Part shown: positions 1 through 8,289 of the stretch, piece after piece
How the letters are laid out: every line of letters begins with the position of its first letter
Numbering within the stretch: position 1 is the first letter of the stretch
NCBI GenBank assembly: GCA_963715445.1
Contig: OY970240.1
Location: 2,170,001 to 2,234,000, forward strand
Reading direction: 5' to 3'
Length of the DNA stretch: 64,000 nt
Source of the DNA: JAAYBF01 sp963715445
Lineage (GTDB): Bacteria; Actinomycetota; Thermoleophilia; Solirubrobacterales; Thermoleophilaceae
Made by a program: the position numbers and the translations under genes
Notes under the pieces: model-generated
Database searches by the model: none
What the model was told of the DNA's origin: nothing
What the model saw: only the letters and a program-made list of their open reading frames with translations

Positions 1-2
1 AG

Positions 3-395
3 CGCGCGCCCCACGCGGACAGTCAGGGCTTCTCGAAGCTCCTGGAGAGCGAGCGGGTGCTCGCGTCGGTGTGCGAGGCGGTGATCGGCGCCGTGTACTT
101 CGCCTTCGGGATCGAGCGCACCGCCCCGGCCGTCGTGGACGCCTTCTCGGAGCAGATAGAGGCGGCCCTGGAGCACCCGGTGGATCACAAGTCGGTCCTG
201 CAGGAGGTGCTCGCCCGCCGTGCCGAGGTCCTGGAGTACGTGATCGTCTCGGCTGAGGGTCCAGCGCATGATCGGCGCTTCGTCGCGGTCGCGCAGTCCG
301 CCGGGCGTGAGCTCGGGCGCGGCGAGGGCAAGAGCAAGAAGAGCGCGGAGCAGGAAGCCGCGCTCAAGGCGCTCGAGGGGTTGGGTCTGGCCTGA
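3..395 (+). CDS. rnc: Ribonuclease III, 3' part (gene starts outside the window)
   Basis: RNase III cuts double-stranded RNA during rRNA and mRNA maturation. The frame is open at the left edge, so the N-terminal half of the catalytic domain is missing. What remains is the last catalytic helix (VCEAVIGAVYFAFG) and a complete double-stranded RNA-binding domain (from about DHKSVLQEVL to the closing helix KSKKSAEQEAALKALEGL). Oddity: the family normally reads L-A-D-x-x-E-A here, with Asp and Glu binding metal; this protein reads L-A-S-V-C-E-A, keeping Glu but not Asp. The stop overlaps the smc start (TGATG), so the two are probably co-transcribed. The rnc-smc-ftsY order is standard for Actinomycetota and Firmicutes. 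Confidence 0.93.
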   Translation, partial: RAPHADSQGFSKLLESERVLASVCEAVIGAVYFAFGIERTAPAVVDAFSEQIEAALEHPVDHKSVLQEVLARRAEVLEYVIVSAEGPAHDRRFVAVAQSAGRELGRGEGKSKKSAEQEAALKALEGLGLA

Positions 396-3300
396 TGCAC
401 CTGCGCTCGATCACGATGAAGGGCTTCAAGTCCTTCCCCAATCGCACGAAGCTCGAGTTCGGCCCCGGGGTCTCCGTGGTGGTCGGGCCCAACGGCTCGG
501 GCAAGTCGAACATCACCGACGCGGTGCTCTGGGCGCTCGGCGAGCAGAGTCCCGTTGCCGTGCGCGGCCAGACGATGCGCGACGTGATCTTCGCCGGCGG
601 CCATGGCGTCAAGGGCTCGAACGCGGCCGAGGTCGAGGTCGTGATCGACAACCAGCGCACCGAAGGGGAGCGCGGCCACGAGCAGGGCGAGCAGGAGTTC
701 TCGGAGCTCTCGATCGTGCGCCGGCTCGGACGCGACGGTGAGGGCGAGTACCGGCTCAACGGCGCGCGCTGCCGCCTCGCCGACGTTGCGGAGGCGCTGT
801 CCGACACCGGCCTCGGCAAGGAGATGCACTCGGTCGTCTCCCAGGGCCGCGTCGAGGCGATCGTGCTCTCGCGTCCGCGTGACCGGCGGCTGCTGATCGA
901 GGAGGCGGCGGGCCTCGGGAAGCATCGCCGCCGCCGTCGTCGTGCCCAGCTGAAGCTGGAGCGCACCTCGGAGAACCTCTCCCGCGCGCTCGACGTGGAG
1001 CGCGAGGCACGCTCGCGCCTGCGTCCGCTCAAGCGCCAGGCAGAGGCGGCCGAGCTGCACGCGCGGCTCGAGCGCCAGACCTCCGAGGCGCGCTACGAGT
1101 TGGCTCGCGACACGGTCCGAGCGGCCGCGGTGAAGCTGGCCGAGGCGGAGGCCGCCGCCACGGCGGCTCGGGCAGAGCGAGCGCGGGCGGAGGGGCTGCT
1201 GGCCGAGGTGGCGGCTCGCCGCGAGCGCGCGGAGGCGGCATTCGCCGCCCAGAGCCGCGAGCGCGAGGAGCTGCAGGCTCGCCTGTATGCGGCGCGCTCT
1301 GCCACCGACAGGATCGGCATGCGCCTCGACCGCGCTCGCGATCAGGGGAAGGCGGCGGCCGAGGGAGCCGAGCGCCGCGCCGCCCACCTCGAGGTTCTTA
1401 AGAGCGAGCTCGCGGAGACGGGCGATCCGGCGGCGGGGGCCGCAGAACGGATCGCGGAGCTCGAGGGCGAGCTGGAGGCGCTCGAGGGGCGCCGTGCCGA
1501 GCGCCTCGAGCAGGAGCTCGCCGAGCTGCGGACCGAGCGGGAGCAGGCCGAGGCGCGTCACGCCGAGCTGGCCGCCACCGCCGAGGCTCGGCGCCAGGCG
1601 CTCCAGGAGGCCGAGGCGGCGGCGGAGGCCGCACGCGTCGAGCGTCGCGAGGCCGAGCGGGCGGCTGAGGCGGCCCGCGGAGCGGCTGCGCAGGCGGGAG
1701 CCGAGCTGGCCGGGGTCAACCAGTTCCTGCGCGCCGCGGAAGGCGCCCCGGGGGGCGCCAGGGCGCTTTCGGAGCATCTGGAGGTCGAGCCGGGTTATGA
1801 GCTTGCGCTCGCCGCGGCGCTCGGGCCGCGGCTTGGGGCCGGAGTGGTGGACAGCGTGGGCGCTGGGGAGCGGCTGCTCGACGGGGCCGGTGACGGCGGC
1901 GGATTCGTGGTCGTCGCGGGCGGGCAGCCGAGCAAGCGGGGCGGAGCACCGCCCTCTCCGGGCGCGGCGCCGCTGATCGATCACGTACAGGCCGACAGCG
2001 AGGCGGCGTCTCTCGCCGTCCGGCTGCTCGACGGCGTCTGGGTGGTCGATTCCCTCGCCGAGGTCCCCGAGGACTTCGCGGGCATGGCCGTCACCCGCGC
2101 CGGGAGGGTCTGGCTGCCGGGCGCCGGCGAGCTCCGCCAGGCGCCGGCCGGTGGCGCCGAGAGGGTGCTCGAGCAGCGCAACCGCCGGGTCGAGCTGGTG
2201 GCCGCCTCGGAGCAGGCGGTGAGGGCCGAGGCCGAGGCGCGGGCGAACGTCGATCGCGTCGGCGAGCTCGTCCTGGCCGCCGACGCCCGGCGCGAAGAGG
2301 CCGAGACGGCCGTCCGCGCCGCCGCTCGCGAGGCTGAGGACGGGCTGGAGGCCACACGCCGCCTCGAGCGACAGATCGCCCACCGCAGCGATGCCCCCGA
2401 GGAGGGGCCCGACGCGGTCCGCCGCGCCGAGCTGGCGGCCGAGCTCAGGGCCGATCGCCGGATGGTCGACGGGCTGCGCCGGGAGCACGCCCAGCGCGTC
2501 GATCGCGTTTCCGGGCTGGCGGCCCGGATCGAGCGCGACCGTGCGCTCGCCGGGGACGCCGAGCGGGCCTGCGTGGTCCTCGCCCAGGCGCTCGAATCCG
2601 TCTCCCAGAGGCTTGCCGTGCTCGAGGCGGAGCTGGCCGCGGGGGCCGAGGCCGGCGAGCGGACGGGCGCCGAGCTGCGCTCCTGCGCCCACGAGGAGGC
2701 GGGCCTGCAGGGAGTGCTCAGGGAAGCCAGCGAGCAGGTCACGGCCGCCGAGGTGATGGCCCAGCAGGCGCGCGACCAGGCAGGGGACTCAGGTGCCGAG
2801 CTGCGCGAGGTCGCAGAGCGGCTCGGCTTGGAGGCCGAGCCCGCCGTCGAGCCGCTGAGCGCCGAGCGCCGGACGGAGCTCGAGGGGCAGATAGAGCGCC
2901 TCGCCCGCCGCCGCGAGCAGCTCGGACCCGTCAACCCGCTCGCCGCGCAGGAGTACGAGGAGGCGATGGCTCACGTCGAGGAGCTGGAGTCCCAGCGCGA
3001 GGACCTCGAGGGAGCCCTCACCGAGCTGCGCGGGTTGATCCGCGACACAGACCGTCTGATCCGGGAGAGCTTCGAGGAGACGTTCGAGGCCGCCGCGAAG
3101 AACTTCGAGGAGGTCGTCGCGCACCTGTTCCCCGGCGGCCGCGGGCGGCTGCGGCTCGTTCACCCGGACCAGGGGCCGCGTCCCGTCCTCGGCGGGGAGG
3201 AGCCACCAGCCGAGGAGGCACCGGAGGATGCGGCCGATAGCGGCTCGGACGACGAGGACGCCGGCCGCCCCAGCGCCTCGGAGCCGGGTGTCGAGATCGA

Positions 3301-3685
3301 GGTCACCCCGGCCGGCAAGTCCACCAAGCGCCTGTCGCTGATGTCCGGCGGCGAGAAGTCGCTCGTAGCGCTCGCCTTCATGTTCGCCGTCTTCCTCGCC
3401 CGCCCGTGCCCCTTCTACATCCTCGACGAGGTCGAAGCCGCGCTCGACGATCTCAACATCGACCGCTTCCTCCAGCTGGTGCGGCGCTACTCGGACAGGG
3501 CCCAGTTCATCGTCGTCACCCACCAGAAGCGCACGATGGACGCGGCCGATCGGCTCTACGGCGTGAGCATGGGCGGCGACGGCGTCTCACGCGTCGTCTC
3601 GCGCCGGCTCGGCGGCGAGGCCGGCGAGACGCTGTTCGACCAGGCGGTCCCCGCTCAGCCGGGCGCCTCGGTCGGCGCCGCCTGA
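395..3685 (+). CDS. smc: Chromosome segregation ATPase SMC
   Basis: SMC forms the DNA-entrapping ring of the bacterial condensin with ScpA and ScpB. At 1096 residues it is slightly shorter than the usual 1150-1190. Visible features: N-terminal Walker A GPNGSGKSN (about residues 31-39), a first Ala/Glu/Arg-rich coiled coil (about 165-435), a hinge (about 440-575), a returning coiled coil, the ABC signature LSLMSGGEK (about 980-988) and Walker B FYILDEVEAALDD (about 1007-1019). Unusual: an acidic low-complexity stretch (about residues 930-965, rich in Glu/Asp/Ser/Pro) sits in the C-terminal head just before the signature motif. The ATG overlaps the rnc stop by one base. The long open frames on the other strand here are compositional shadows. 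Confidence 0.97.
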   Translation: MHLRSITMKGFKSFPNRTKLEFGPGVSVVVGPNGSGKSNITDAVLWALGEQSPVAVRGQTMRDVIFAGGHGVKGSNAAEVEVVIDNQRTEGERGHEQGEQEFSELSIVRRLGRDGEGEYRLNGARCRLADVAEALSDTGLGKEMHSVVSQGRVEAIVLSRPRDRRLLIEEAAGLGKHRRRRRRAQLKLERTSENLSRALDVEREARSRLRPLKRQAEAAELHARLERQTSEARYELARDTVRAAAVKLAEAEAAATAARAERARAEGLLAEVAARRERAEAAFAAQSREREELQARLYAARSATDRIGMRLDRARDQGKAAAEGAERRAAHLEVLKSELAETGDPAAGAAERIAELEGELEALEGRRAERLEQELAELRTEREQAEARHAELAATAEARRQALQEAEAAAEAARVERREAERAAEAARGAAAQAGAELAGVNQFLRAAEGAPGGARALSEHLEVEPGYELALAAALGPRLGAGVVDSVGAGERLLDGAGDGGGFVVVAGGQPSKRGGAPPSPGAAPLIDHVQADSEAASLAVRLLDGVWVVDSLAEVPEDFAGMAVTRAGRVWLPGAGELRQAPAGGAERVLEQRNRRVELVAASEQAVRAEAEARANVDRVGELVLAADARREEAETAVRAAAREAEDGLEATRRLERQIAHRSDAPEEGPDAVRRAELAAELRADRRMVDGLRREHAQRVDRVSGLAARIERDRALAGDAERACVVLAQALESVSQRLAVLEAELAAGAEAGERTGAELRSCAHEEAGLQGVLREASEQVTAAEVMAQQARDQAGDSGAELREVAERLGLEAEPAVEPLSAERRTELEGQIERLARRREQLGPVNPLAAQEYEEAMAHVEELESQREDLEGALTELRGLIRDTDRLIRESFEETFEAAAKNFEEVVAHLFPGGRGRLRLVHPDQGPRPVLGGEEPPAEEAPEDAADSGSDDEDAGRPSASEPGVEIEVTPAGKSTKRLSLMSGGEKSLVALAFMFAVFLARPCPFYILDEVEAALDDLNIDRFLQLVRRYSDRAQFIVVTHQKRTMDAADRLYGVSMGGDGVSRVVSRRLGGEAGETLFDQAVPAQPGASVGAA

Positions 3686-3700
3686 GCGGCAGCCCCTACC

Positions 3701-3706
3701 TATCCT
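3701..3706 (+). promoter_or_regulatory. Putative -10 element of ftsY (TATCCT)
   Basis: TATCCT ends 9 bases before the ftsY ATG, so a transcript starting about 7 bases downstream would have almost no leader. No Shine-Dalgarno motif lies before the ATG and no clear -35 was seen. It matches the TAnnnT pattern found before many other starts in this window. Confidence 0.45.
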
Positions 3707-3714
3707 GAGATCCG

Positions 3715-4743
3715 ATGGCGCGCGAGTGGAACGAGCTGTTCGTGTCAGGGTCCGATCCGCTCGCGGCGCCGAGTGACGGCCCGGGCGCAGGTGAGGAAGA
3801 GAGCACGGACGGCGAGGAGGCCTCCGGCCGGGACCGGCGCGGCTTCTTCCGGCGCCTGCGCGAGAACATGTCGAAGACCCGCCAGGCGCTCGGCGCGGAG
3901 CTCCAGGCGACGATGTTCGAGCGGCTCGACGAAGCGGCCTTCGAGCACCTGGAGGAGACCCTGATCTACGCCGATGTCGGCGCGCCCACGACGGCGGCGA
4001 TCGTGGGGCGTCTCGAGGCGGAGGCGAGCAGCGGCGAGCTGGAGAGCGGGGAGGACCTGACGCGCCGTCTGCGCGAGCTCCTGGCCGACACGGCGCGCGT
4101 GGAAGGCGCGACGATCGACCTCGCGCCGAAGCCCACGGTGATCCTGATGGTGGGCGTCAACGGGACCGGCAAGACGACCACCGCCGGCAAGCTCGCCTGG
4201 CACCTGCAGCGGGAGCTGGGACGCTCGGTCCTGCTGGCGGCGGGTGACACCTTCCGCGCCGCCGCCGCCGAGCAGCTCGAGACTTGGGCGGAGCGCGCCG
4301 GCTGCGACATCGTGCGCGGCGCCGAGGGCTCCGATCCCGGCGCTGTGGTCTACGACGCCCTCGAGGCCGCCGTGGCGCGCGGGCACGACGTCGTGGTGTG
4401 CGACACGGCTGGGCGCCTGCACACCCAGCAGCACCTGATGGAGGAGCTGGCGAAGGTGCGCAAGGTGATCGCTGCGAAGCTCGACGGCGCTCCCCACGAG
4501 ACCCTCCTGACGATCGACGCGACGACCGGCCAGAACGGCCTGCGCCAGGCCGCGCTCTTCCGCGAGACGGTCGATCTCGACGGGATCGTTCTCACCAAGC
4601 TCGACGGCACGGCGAAGGGCGGCATCGCCCTCGCGATCGCCAAGGAGCTCGGCGTGCCGGTCAAGCTGATTGGGATCGGAGAGGGCATCGAGGACCTCCG
4701 GCCGTTCGATCCCGACGACTTCGCCAGCGCGATCCTGGAATAG
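3715..4743 (+). CDS. ftsY: Signal recognition particle receptor FtsY
   Basis: GTPase that docks the SRP-ribosome complex at the membrane for co-translational insertion. 342 residues: an acidic N-terminal region of about 50 residues (the A domain of longer FtsY proteins is short), the four-helix N domain, then the SRP-type G domain with P-loop GVNGTGKTT (about 147-155), DTAGRLH (about 231) and TKLDGTAKGG (about 292). The Thr-Ala-Lys-Gly-Gly ending is typical of FtsY, whereas Ffh has Asp-Ala-Arg-Gly-Gly. It lies 29 bases after smc. Ffh, its partner, is encoded 1.4 kb downstream. Confidence 0.96.
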   Translation: MAREWNELFVSGSDPLAAPSDGPGAGEEESTDGEEASGRDRRGFFRRLRENMSKTRQALGAELQATMFERLDEAAFEHLEETLIYADVGAPTTAAIVGRLEAEASSGELESGEDLTRRLRELLADTARVEGATIDLAPKPTVILMVGVNGTGKTTTAGKLAWHLQRELGRSVLLAAGDTFRAAAAEQLETWAERAGCDIVRGAEGSDPGAVVYDALEAAVARGHDVVVCDTAGRLHTQQHLMEELAKVRKVIAAKLDGAPHETLLTIDATTGQNGLRQAALFRETVDLDGIVLTKLDGTAKGGIALAIAKELGVPVKLIGIGEGIEDLRPFDPDDFASAILE

Positions 4744-4748
4744 CGCAC

Positions 4749-4754
4749 TAGGAT
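4749..4754 (+). promoter_or_regulatory. Putative -10 element of the nfeD gene (TAGGAT)
   Basis: TAGGAT ends exactly 7 bases before the ATG at 4761, the spacing expected if the A of ATG is the first transcribed base. No ribosome binding site is present, consistent with a leaderless mRNA. No convincing -35 was found. Confidence 0.5.
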
Positions 4755-4760
4755 CGTCGC

Positions 4761-5192
4761 ATGACGGACTGGGTCATCTGGATGATCGCTGCGGGGGTGC
4801 TCGCCGTCGGCGAGATGTTCACGCTCTCGTTCTTCCTCGGGCCGATCGCGGTTGCCGCCGCGCTGGCGGCGGTCGCCGCCTTGGTGGGCGGTGGTACCGC
4901 GGTGCAGCTGATCGTCTTCATCATCGGCTCGGCCGCCTCGCTCGCGGTGCTGCGCCCGATCGCCAGGCGCCACCTCCGCACCCCTTCACAGCTGCGCACC
5001 GGCACCGCCGCCCTCGTCGGCAGGACCGCCGTGGTGCTCGAGCGGGTGGACGGGCGCGGCGGAACGATCAAGCTGGTCGGCGAGATCTGGTCGGCGCGTT
5101 CCTTCGACGATCAGGTGATCGAGCCCGGAGTGGATGTCCAGGTGCTGCAGATCGACGGCGCCACGGCGCTCGTTTCCAACGGAATCGACTAG
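4761..5192 (+). CDS. NfeD-family membrane protein
   Basis: Short NfeD-type protein (143 residues). Two to three hydrophobic segments fill residues 1-70, and a C-terminal OB-fold-like beta domain follows (about 80-143, GRTAVVLERVDGRGG onward). NfeD proteins are almost always encoded next to SPFH/stomatin proteins and are thought to act with them in membrane microdomains. That pairing holds here: the next gene begins 9 bases later and its ribosome binding site overlaps this gene's stop. The exact role in this organism cannot be read from the sequence. Confidence 0.85.
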   Translation: MTDWVIWMIAAGVLAVGEMFTLSFFLGPIAVAAALAAVAALVGGGTAVQLIVFIIGSAASLAVLRPIARRHLRTPSQLRTGTAALVGRTAVVLERVDGRGGTIKLVGEIWSARSFDDQVIEPGVDVQVLQIDGATALVSNGID

Positions 5193-5196
5193 GAGG
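5191..5196 (+). promoter_or_regulatory. Ribosome binding site AGGAGG overlapping the nfeD stop
   Basis: A perfect Shine-Dalgarno AGGAGG shares bases with the TAG stop at 5190-5192 and precedes the GTG at 5202 by 5 bases. It fixes the start of the SPFH gene and suggests the pair is translationally coupled. Such strong sites are rare in this window. Confidence 0.8.
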
Positions 5197-5201
5197 CTGA
5201 C

Positions 5202-6125
5202 GTGGCCGGATTGATCGTTCTCATCGTGATTGCCGCTGTCGTCCTCGTCACGATCGCGCAGGGCGTGCGGATCGTCCCGCAGGCGCGGGCCGGGGTCGTG
5301 GAGCGGCTCGGCCGCTACTACCGCACGCTCGATGCCGGCCTGGCGATCGTCGTCCCCTACGTGGACCGCGTCAAGCCGCTGATCGACCTTCGCGAGACGG
5401 TCGTCTCGTTCCAGCCTCAGCCCGTGATCACCGAGGACAACCTCGTGATCAGCATCGACACGGTCATCTACTTCCAGGTCACCGATCCGAAGGCCGCGAC
5501 CTACGAGATCGCCGACTACATCGGCGCCATCGAGCAGCTCACCGTCACAACGTTGCGCAACGTGATCGGCGGGATGACGCTCGAGGACACGCTCACCTCG
5601 CGCGACAAGGTCTCGGCGGCGCTGCGCATGGTGCTCGACGAGGCCACGGGCCGCTGGGGCATCCGCGTCAACCGCGTCGAGCTGAAGGCGGTCGATCCGC
5701 CCGCTTCGATCCAGGAGGCGATGGAGAAGCAGATGCGGGCAGAGCGCGACCGCCGCGCCGCGATCCTCACCGCCGAGGGCGTCAAGCAGTCCCAGATCCT
5801 CACGGCCGAGGGCGAGAAGCAGAGCGCCATCCTGCGCGCCGAGGGCCGGCGCGAGGCGCAGATCCTCGAGGCCGAGGGCCAGTCGAAGGCGATCGAGACG
5901 GTCTTTGGGGCGATCCATCGCGGCGACGCCGACCCGAAGCTGCTCGCCTACCAGTACCTGCAGACCCTGCCGCAGATCGCCCAGGGGGACGCGAACAAGC
6001 TCTGGATCATCCCGAGCGAGTTCTCCAAGGCGCTCGGGCAGATCACAGCGGCGCTCGGCGTGGGCGACGATCAGGACGAGGACGCGCCGCCGCGGCCGCC
6101 CTCGCCGCCGGCTCCGCAGGGCTGA
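5202..6125 (+). CDS. SPFH/stomatin-like (slipin/paraslipin) protein
   Basis: 307-residue band-7 protein. One N-terminal membrane segment (about 1-20) is followed by the SPFH core, which begins VPQARAGVVERLGRYYRTL, and a helical tail with repeated TAEG(V/E)KQSQILTAEG-type heptads (about 185-225), typical of paraslipins. The last about 20 residues are Asp/Pro-rich. SPFH proteins oligomerise on membranes and with NfeD organise microdomains or membrane protease function. The start is GTG with a perfect ribosome binding site. The NfeD-SPFH pair lies between ftsY and ffh, the two SRP GTPase genes, which is not their usual neighbourhood. Confidence 0.9.
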   Translation: MAGLIVLIVIAAVVLVTIAQGVRIVPQARAGVVERLGRYYRTLDAGLAIVVPYVDRVKPLIDLRETVVSFQPQPVITEDNLVISIDTVIYFQVTDPKAATYEIADYIGAIEQLTVTTLRNVIGGMTLEDTLTSRDKVSAALRMVLDEATGRWGIRVNRVELKAVDPPASIQEAMEKQMRAERDRRAAILTAEGVKQSQILTAEGEKQSAILRAEGRREAQILEAEGQSKAIETVFGAIHRGDADPKLLAYQYLQTLPQIAQGDANKLWIIPSEFSKALGQITAALGVGDDQDEDAPPRPPSPPAPQG

Positions 6126-6166
6126 TGAGGCGAAGCGATAGCGCCCTGAGCCCGCCGCCGGCCCGC

Positions 6167-6172
6167 TAGCCT
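6167..6172 (+). promoter_or_regulatory. Putative -10 element of ffh (TAGCCT)
   Basis: TAGCCT ends 8 bases before the GTG start of ffh. No Shine-Dalgarno motif is present, so a leaderless transcript is the simplest reading. No clear -35. Confidence 0.42.
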
Positions 6173-6179
6173 GCCAGAC

Positions 6180-7508
6180 GTGTTCGAAACGCTTGCAGAC
6201 CGCCTTCAGGGCGCGCTCGGAGACGTTCGCTCGCGCGGTGCGCTGACCGAGGACGACGTGGCCAAGGCGATGCGCCAGGTTCGCCTGGCTCTGCTCGAGG
6301 CGGACGTCAACTTCCGCGTCGTCAAGGACTTCACGACGGCCGTGAAGGAGCGGGCGACCGGGCAGGACGTGCTCGACTCGCTGAACCCGGGCCAGCAGGT
6401 GGTGAAGGTCGTCGCCGACGAGCTGACCCAGCTGATGGGCGGCTCGAGCCGCGACCTGGTGTTCGCCAAGGCGGGGCCGACGGTGATCCTGATGGCCGGG
6501 CTGCAGGGCTCGGGCAAGACGACGGCCTGCGGCAAGCTGGCACGGCATCTGAAGGAGGAGAAGGGACTGGACGTCGCCGTGGCGGCCTGCGACCTGCAGC
6601 GGCCCGCAGCGGTGGACCAGCTCGTGAAGGTCGCGAGCCAGGCCGGCGCGACCGTCTACGAGCAGGGCACCGGCCGTGACCCCGTCGACGTTGCCGAATG
6701 GGCGCTCGGCCAGGCCCGCTCCGAGAAGCGGGACGTGCTGATCGTGGACACCGCGGGCCGCCTGCACGTGGACGCCGACCTGATGGACCAGCTGAGCCAG
6801 GTCAAGGCGCGCACCAAGCCCCACAACGTCCTGCTGGTGGTGGACGCGATGACCGGCCAGGACGCGGTGACGGTGGCGGAGAGCTTCGCCGAGGCGACCG
6901 CGTTCGACGGCGTGATCCTCTCCAAGCTCGACGGCGACGCCCGCGGCGGCGCGGCGCTCTCGGTAAAGGCGATCACCGGCAAGCCGATCCTCTACGCCTC
7001 CACCGGCGAGAAGCTCGATGCGTTCGAGCGCTTCCATCCCGACCGCATGGCCCAGCGGATCCTGGGCATGGGCGACGTCCAGACGCTGATCGAGAAGGCC
7101 GAGCAGCGGATGGACGAGCGGCAGGCGCAGGAGCTCGAGCGCAAGATCCGCAAGAACGAGTTCACGCTCGACGACTTCCTCGATCAGATGCAGCAGGTAC
7201 GCAGCATGGGGCCGCTCCAGAACCTCCTCAAGATGCTCCCCGGGGTGGGCCAGCAGCTGGGTGCGCTGCAGGTCGACGATCGCGAGCTCGACCGTCTCCA
7301 GGCGATCATCACCTCGATGACTCCCGCCGAGCGGACCAACCCGAAGATCATCGACGGGTCGCGCCGACGGCGCATCGCGCAGGGGTCAGGGACGAGTGTC
7401 CAAGCGGTCTCGCGGCTCATCAAGCAGTTCGCTCAGATGCAGAAGATGATGCGCCAGATATCACGCGGGAAGATGCCCTCGCTGCAGCAGCTGGCCTCGG
7501 GCCGCTAA
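6180..7508 (+). CDS. ffh: Signal recognition particle protein Ffh (SRP54)
   Basis: GTPase subunit of the SRP. It binds signal sequences and SRP RNA through its methionine-rich M domain and pairs with FtsY. 442 residues, normal length. N domain from FETLADRLQGALGDVRSRG, P-loop GLQGSGKTT (about 107-115), DTAGRLH (about 190), SKLDGDARGG (about 247), then the M domain (about 300-442) with a Met-rich finger-loop region and the RNA-binding RRRRIAQGSG motif. Start is GTG. The SRP RNA gene was not found nearby. rpsP follows after 43 bases. Confidence 0.97.
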   Translation: MFETLADRLQGALGDVRSRGALTEDDVAKAMRQVRLALLEADVNFRVVKDFTTAVKERATGQDVLDSLNPGQQVVKVVADELTQLMGGSSRDLVFAKAGPTVILMAGLQGSGKTTACGKLARHLKEEKGLDVAVAACDLQRPAAVDQLVKVASQAGATVYEQGTGRDPVDVAEWALGQARSEKRDVLIVDTAGRLHVDADLMDQLSQVKARTKPHNVLLVVDAMTGQDAVTVAESFAEATAFDGVILSKLDGDARGGAALSVKAITGKPILYASTGEKLDAFERFHPDRMAQRILGMGDVQTLIEKAEQRMDERQAQELERKIRKNEFTLDDFLDQMQQVRSMGPLQNLLKMLPGVGQQLGALQVDDRELDRLQAIITSMTPAERTNPKIIDGSRRRRIAQGSGTSVQAVSRLIKQFAQMQKMMRQISRGKMPSLQQLASGR

Positions 7509-7551
7509 CGTTCCACGGCCCGCCGTACTCCCGAAAAAGGTGATCTGAGAC

Positions 7552-8034
7552 TTGGCAGTTCGAGTCAGGCTGACCCGCGTTGGCAGCAAGAAGAATCCGA
7601 TCTGGCGCGTCGTTGTCGCGGATGGTCGCGCCCCGCGCGACGGCCGCTTCATCGAGATGATCGGCCATTACAACCCCCAGACGGAGCCTTCGCAGATCGT
7701 CATCGATCGCGAACGCCTCCAGCATTGGCTGGATCGCGGCGCTCTGCCGAGCAACACGGTGCGCAAGCTGATGCGCGCCGAGGCGCGCGGCGTGCCGGCC
7801 TCTCCGGAGGTTGCGGCCGAGGCTGAGGTCGAGGAGGCCGCTGCCCCCGAGGTCGTGGCCCCCGACGCCGCGGACACGGCAGCGGAGCCCGCGGCTGCGG
7901 CCGAGCCCGAGGCCACCGAGGCTGCGGCTGAGCCGGAGACGGCGCCGGAGCCCGAAGCGGCTGCCGAGCCCGAGGCGGCTGCGCCTGCCGGTGACGACAA
8001 GCCTGCCAAGGACGCCGCGGACGCGAAGAGCTAG
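7552..8034 (+). CDS. rpsP: 30S ribosomal protein S16 with a long Ala/Glu/Pro tail
   Basis: Small-subunit assembly protein. Residues 1-78 are a normal bacterial S16, beginning VRVRLTRVGSKKNPIWRVVV after the initiator and Ala. About 80 further residues consist almost only of Ala, Glu and Pro with some Asp and Val, ending in GDDKPAKDAADAKS. S16 usually stops near 80-90 residues. The tail is in one continuous frame with the core, so it is not a frameshift artefact. Start is TTG, with AGGTGATC about 6 bases upstream as ribosome binding site. First gene of the rpsP-khpA-rimM-trmD-rplS cluster. Confidence 0.95.
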   Translation: MAVRVRLTRVGSKKNPIWRVVVADGRAPRDGRFIEMIGHYNPQTEPSQIVIDRERLQHWLDRGALPSNTVRKLMRAEARGVPASPEVAAEAEVEEAAAPEVVAPDAADTAAEPAAAAEPEATEAAAEPETAPEPEAAAEPEAAAPAGDDKPAKDAADAKS

Positions 8035-8046
8035 CGGAGGGCGGGC

Positions 8047-8283
8047 GTGGAGGATCTGCTCGCCTACCTCGCCCGCGCCCTCGTCGACGAGCCCGACGGC
8101 GTGTCCGTCGACTCGTTCGAGGAGGAGGACGGGACCGTCGTCCTCGAGCTGCGCGTCCCGGAGGGCGAGGCCGGCAGGATCATCGGCCGTGGCGGCCGCA
8201 CGATCAGCGCGCTGCGGACGGTCGTCAAGGCGAGCGCGGTCAAGAGCCGTCGCCGCGTGCTCATCGACGTCATCGACGACTGA
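8047..8283 (+). CDS. khpA: KH-domain RNA-binding protein KhpA
   Basis: Single KH domain of 78 residues with the diagnostic G-x-x-G loop (IIGRGGRTISALR, about residues 44-56). KhpA proteins (formerly YlqC) bind RNA, often with KhpB, and are encoded between rpsP and rimM in many Gram-positive bacteria, as here. The start is GTG, 12 bases after rpsP, with a GGAGGG-like site in the gap. rimM starts 6 bases after its stop. Confidence 0.93.
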   Translation: MEDLLAYLARALVDEPDGVSVDSFEEEDGTVVLELRVPEGEAGRIIGRGGRTISALRTVVKASAVKSRRRVLIDVIDD

Positions 8284-8289
8284 CCGCCC

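Noticed and set aside
185..2692. 835-codon open frame on the minus strand opposite smc
   Set aside because: High-GC composition opens antisense frames. The translation has no domain and is a mirror of the strongly supported smc gene.
4986..7037. 683-codon minus-strand frame opposite the SPFH and ffh genes
   Set aside because: It spans several well-supported genes on the other strand and has no recognisable similarity; a compositional shadow.
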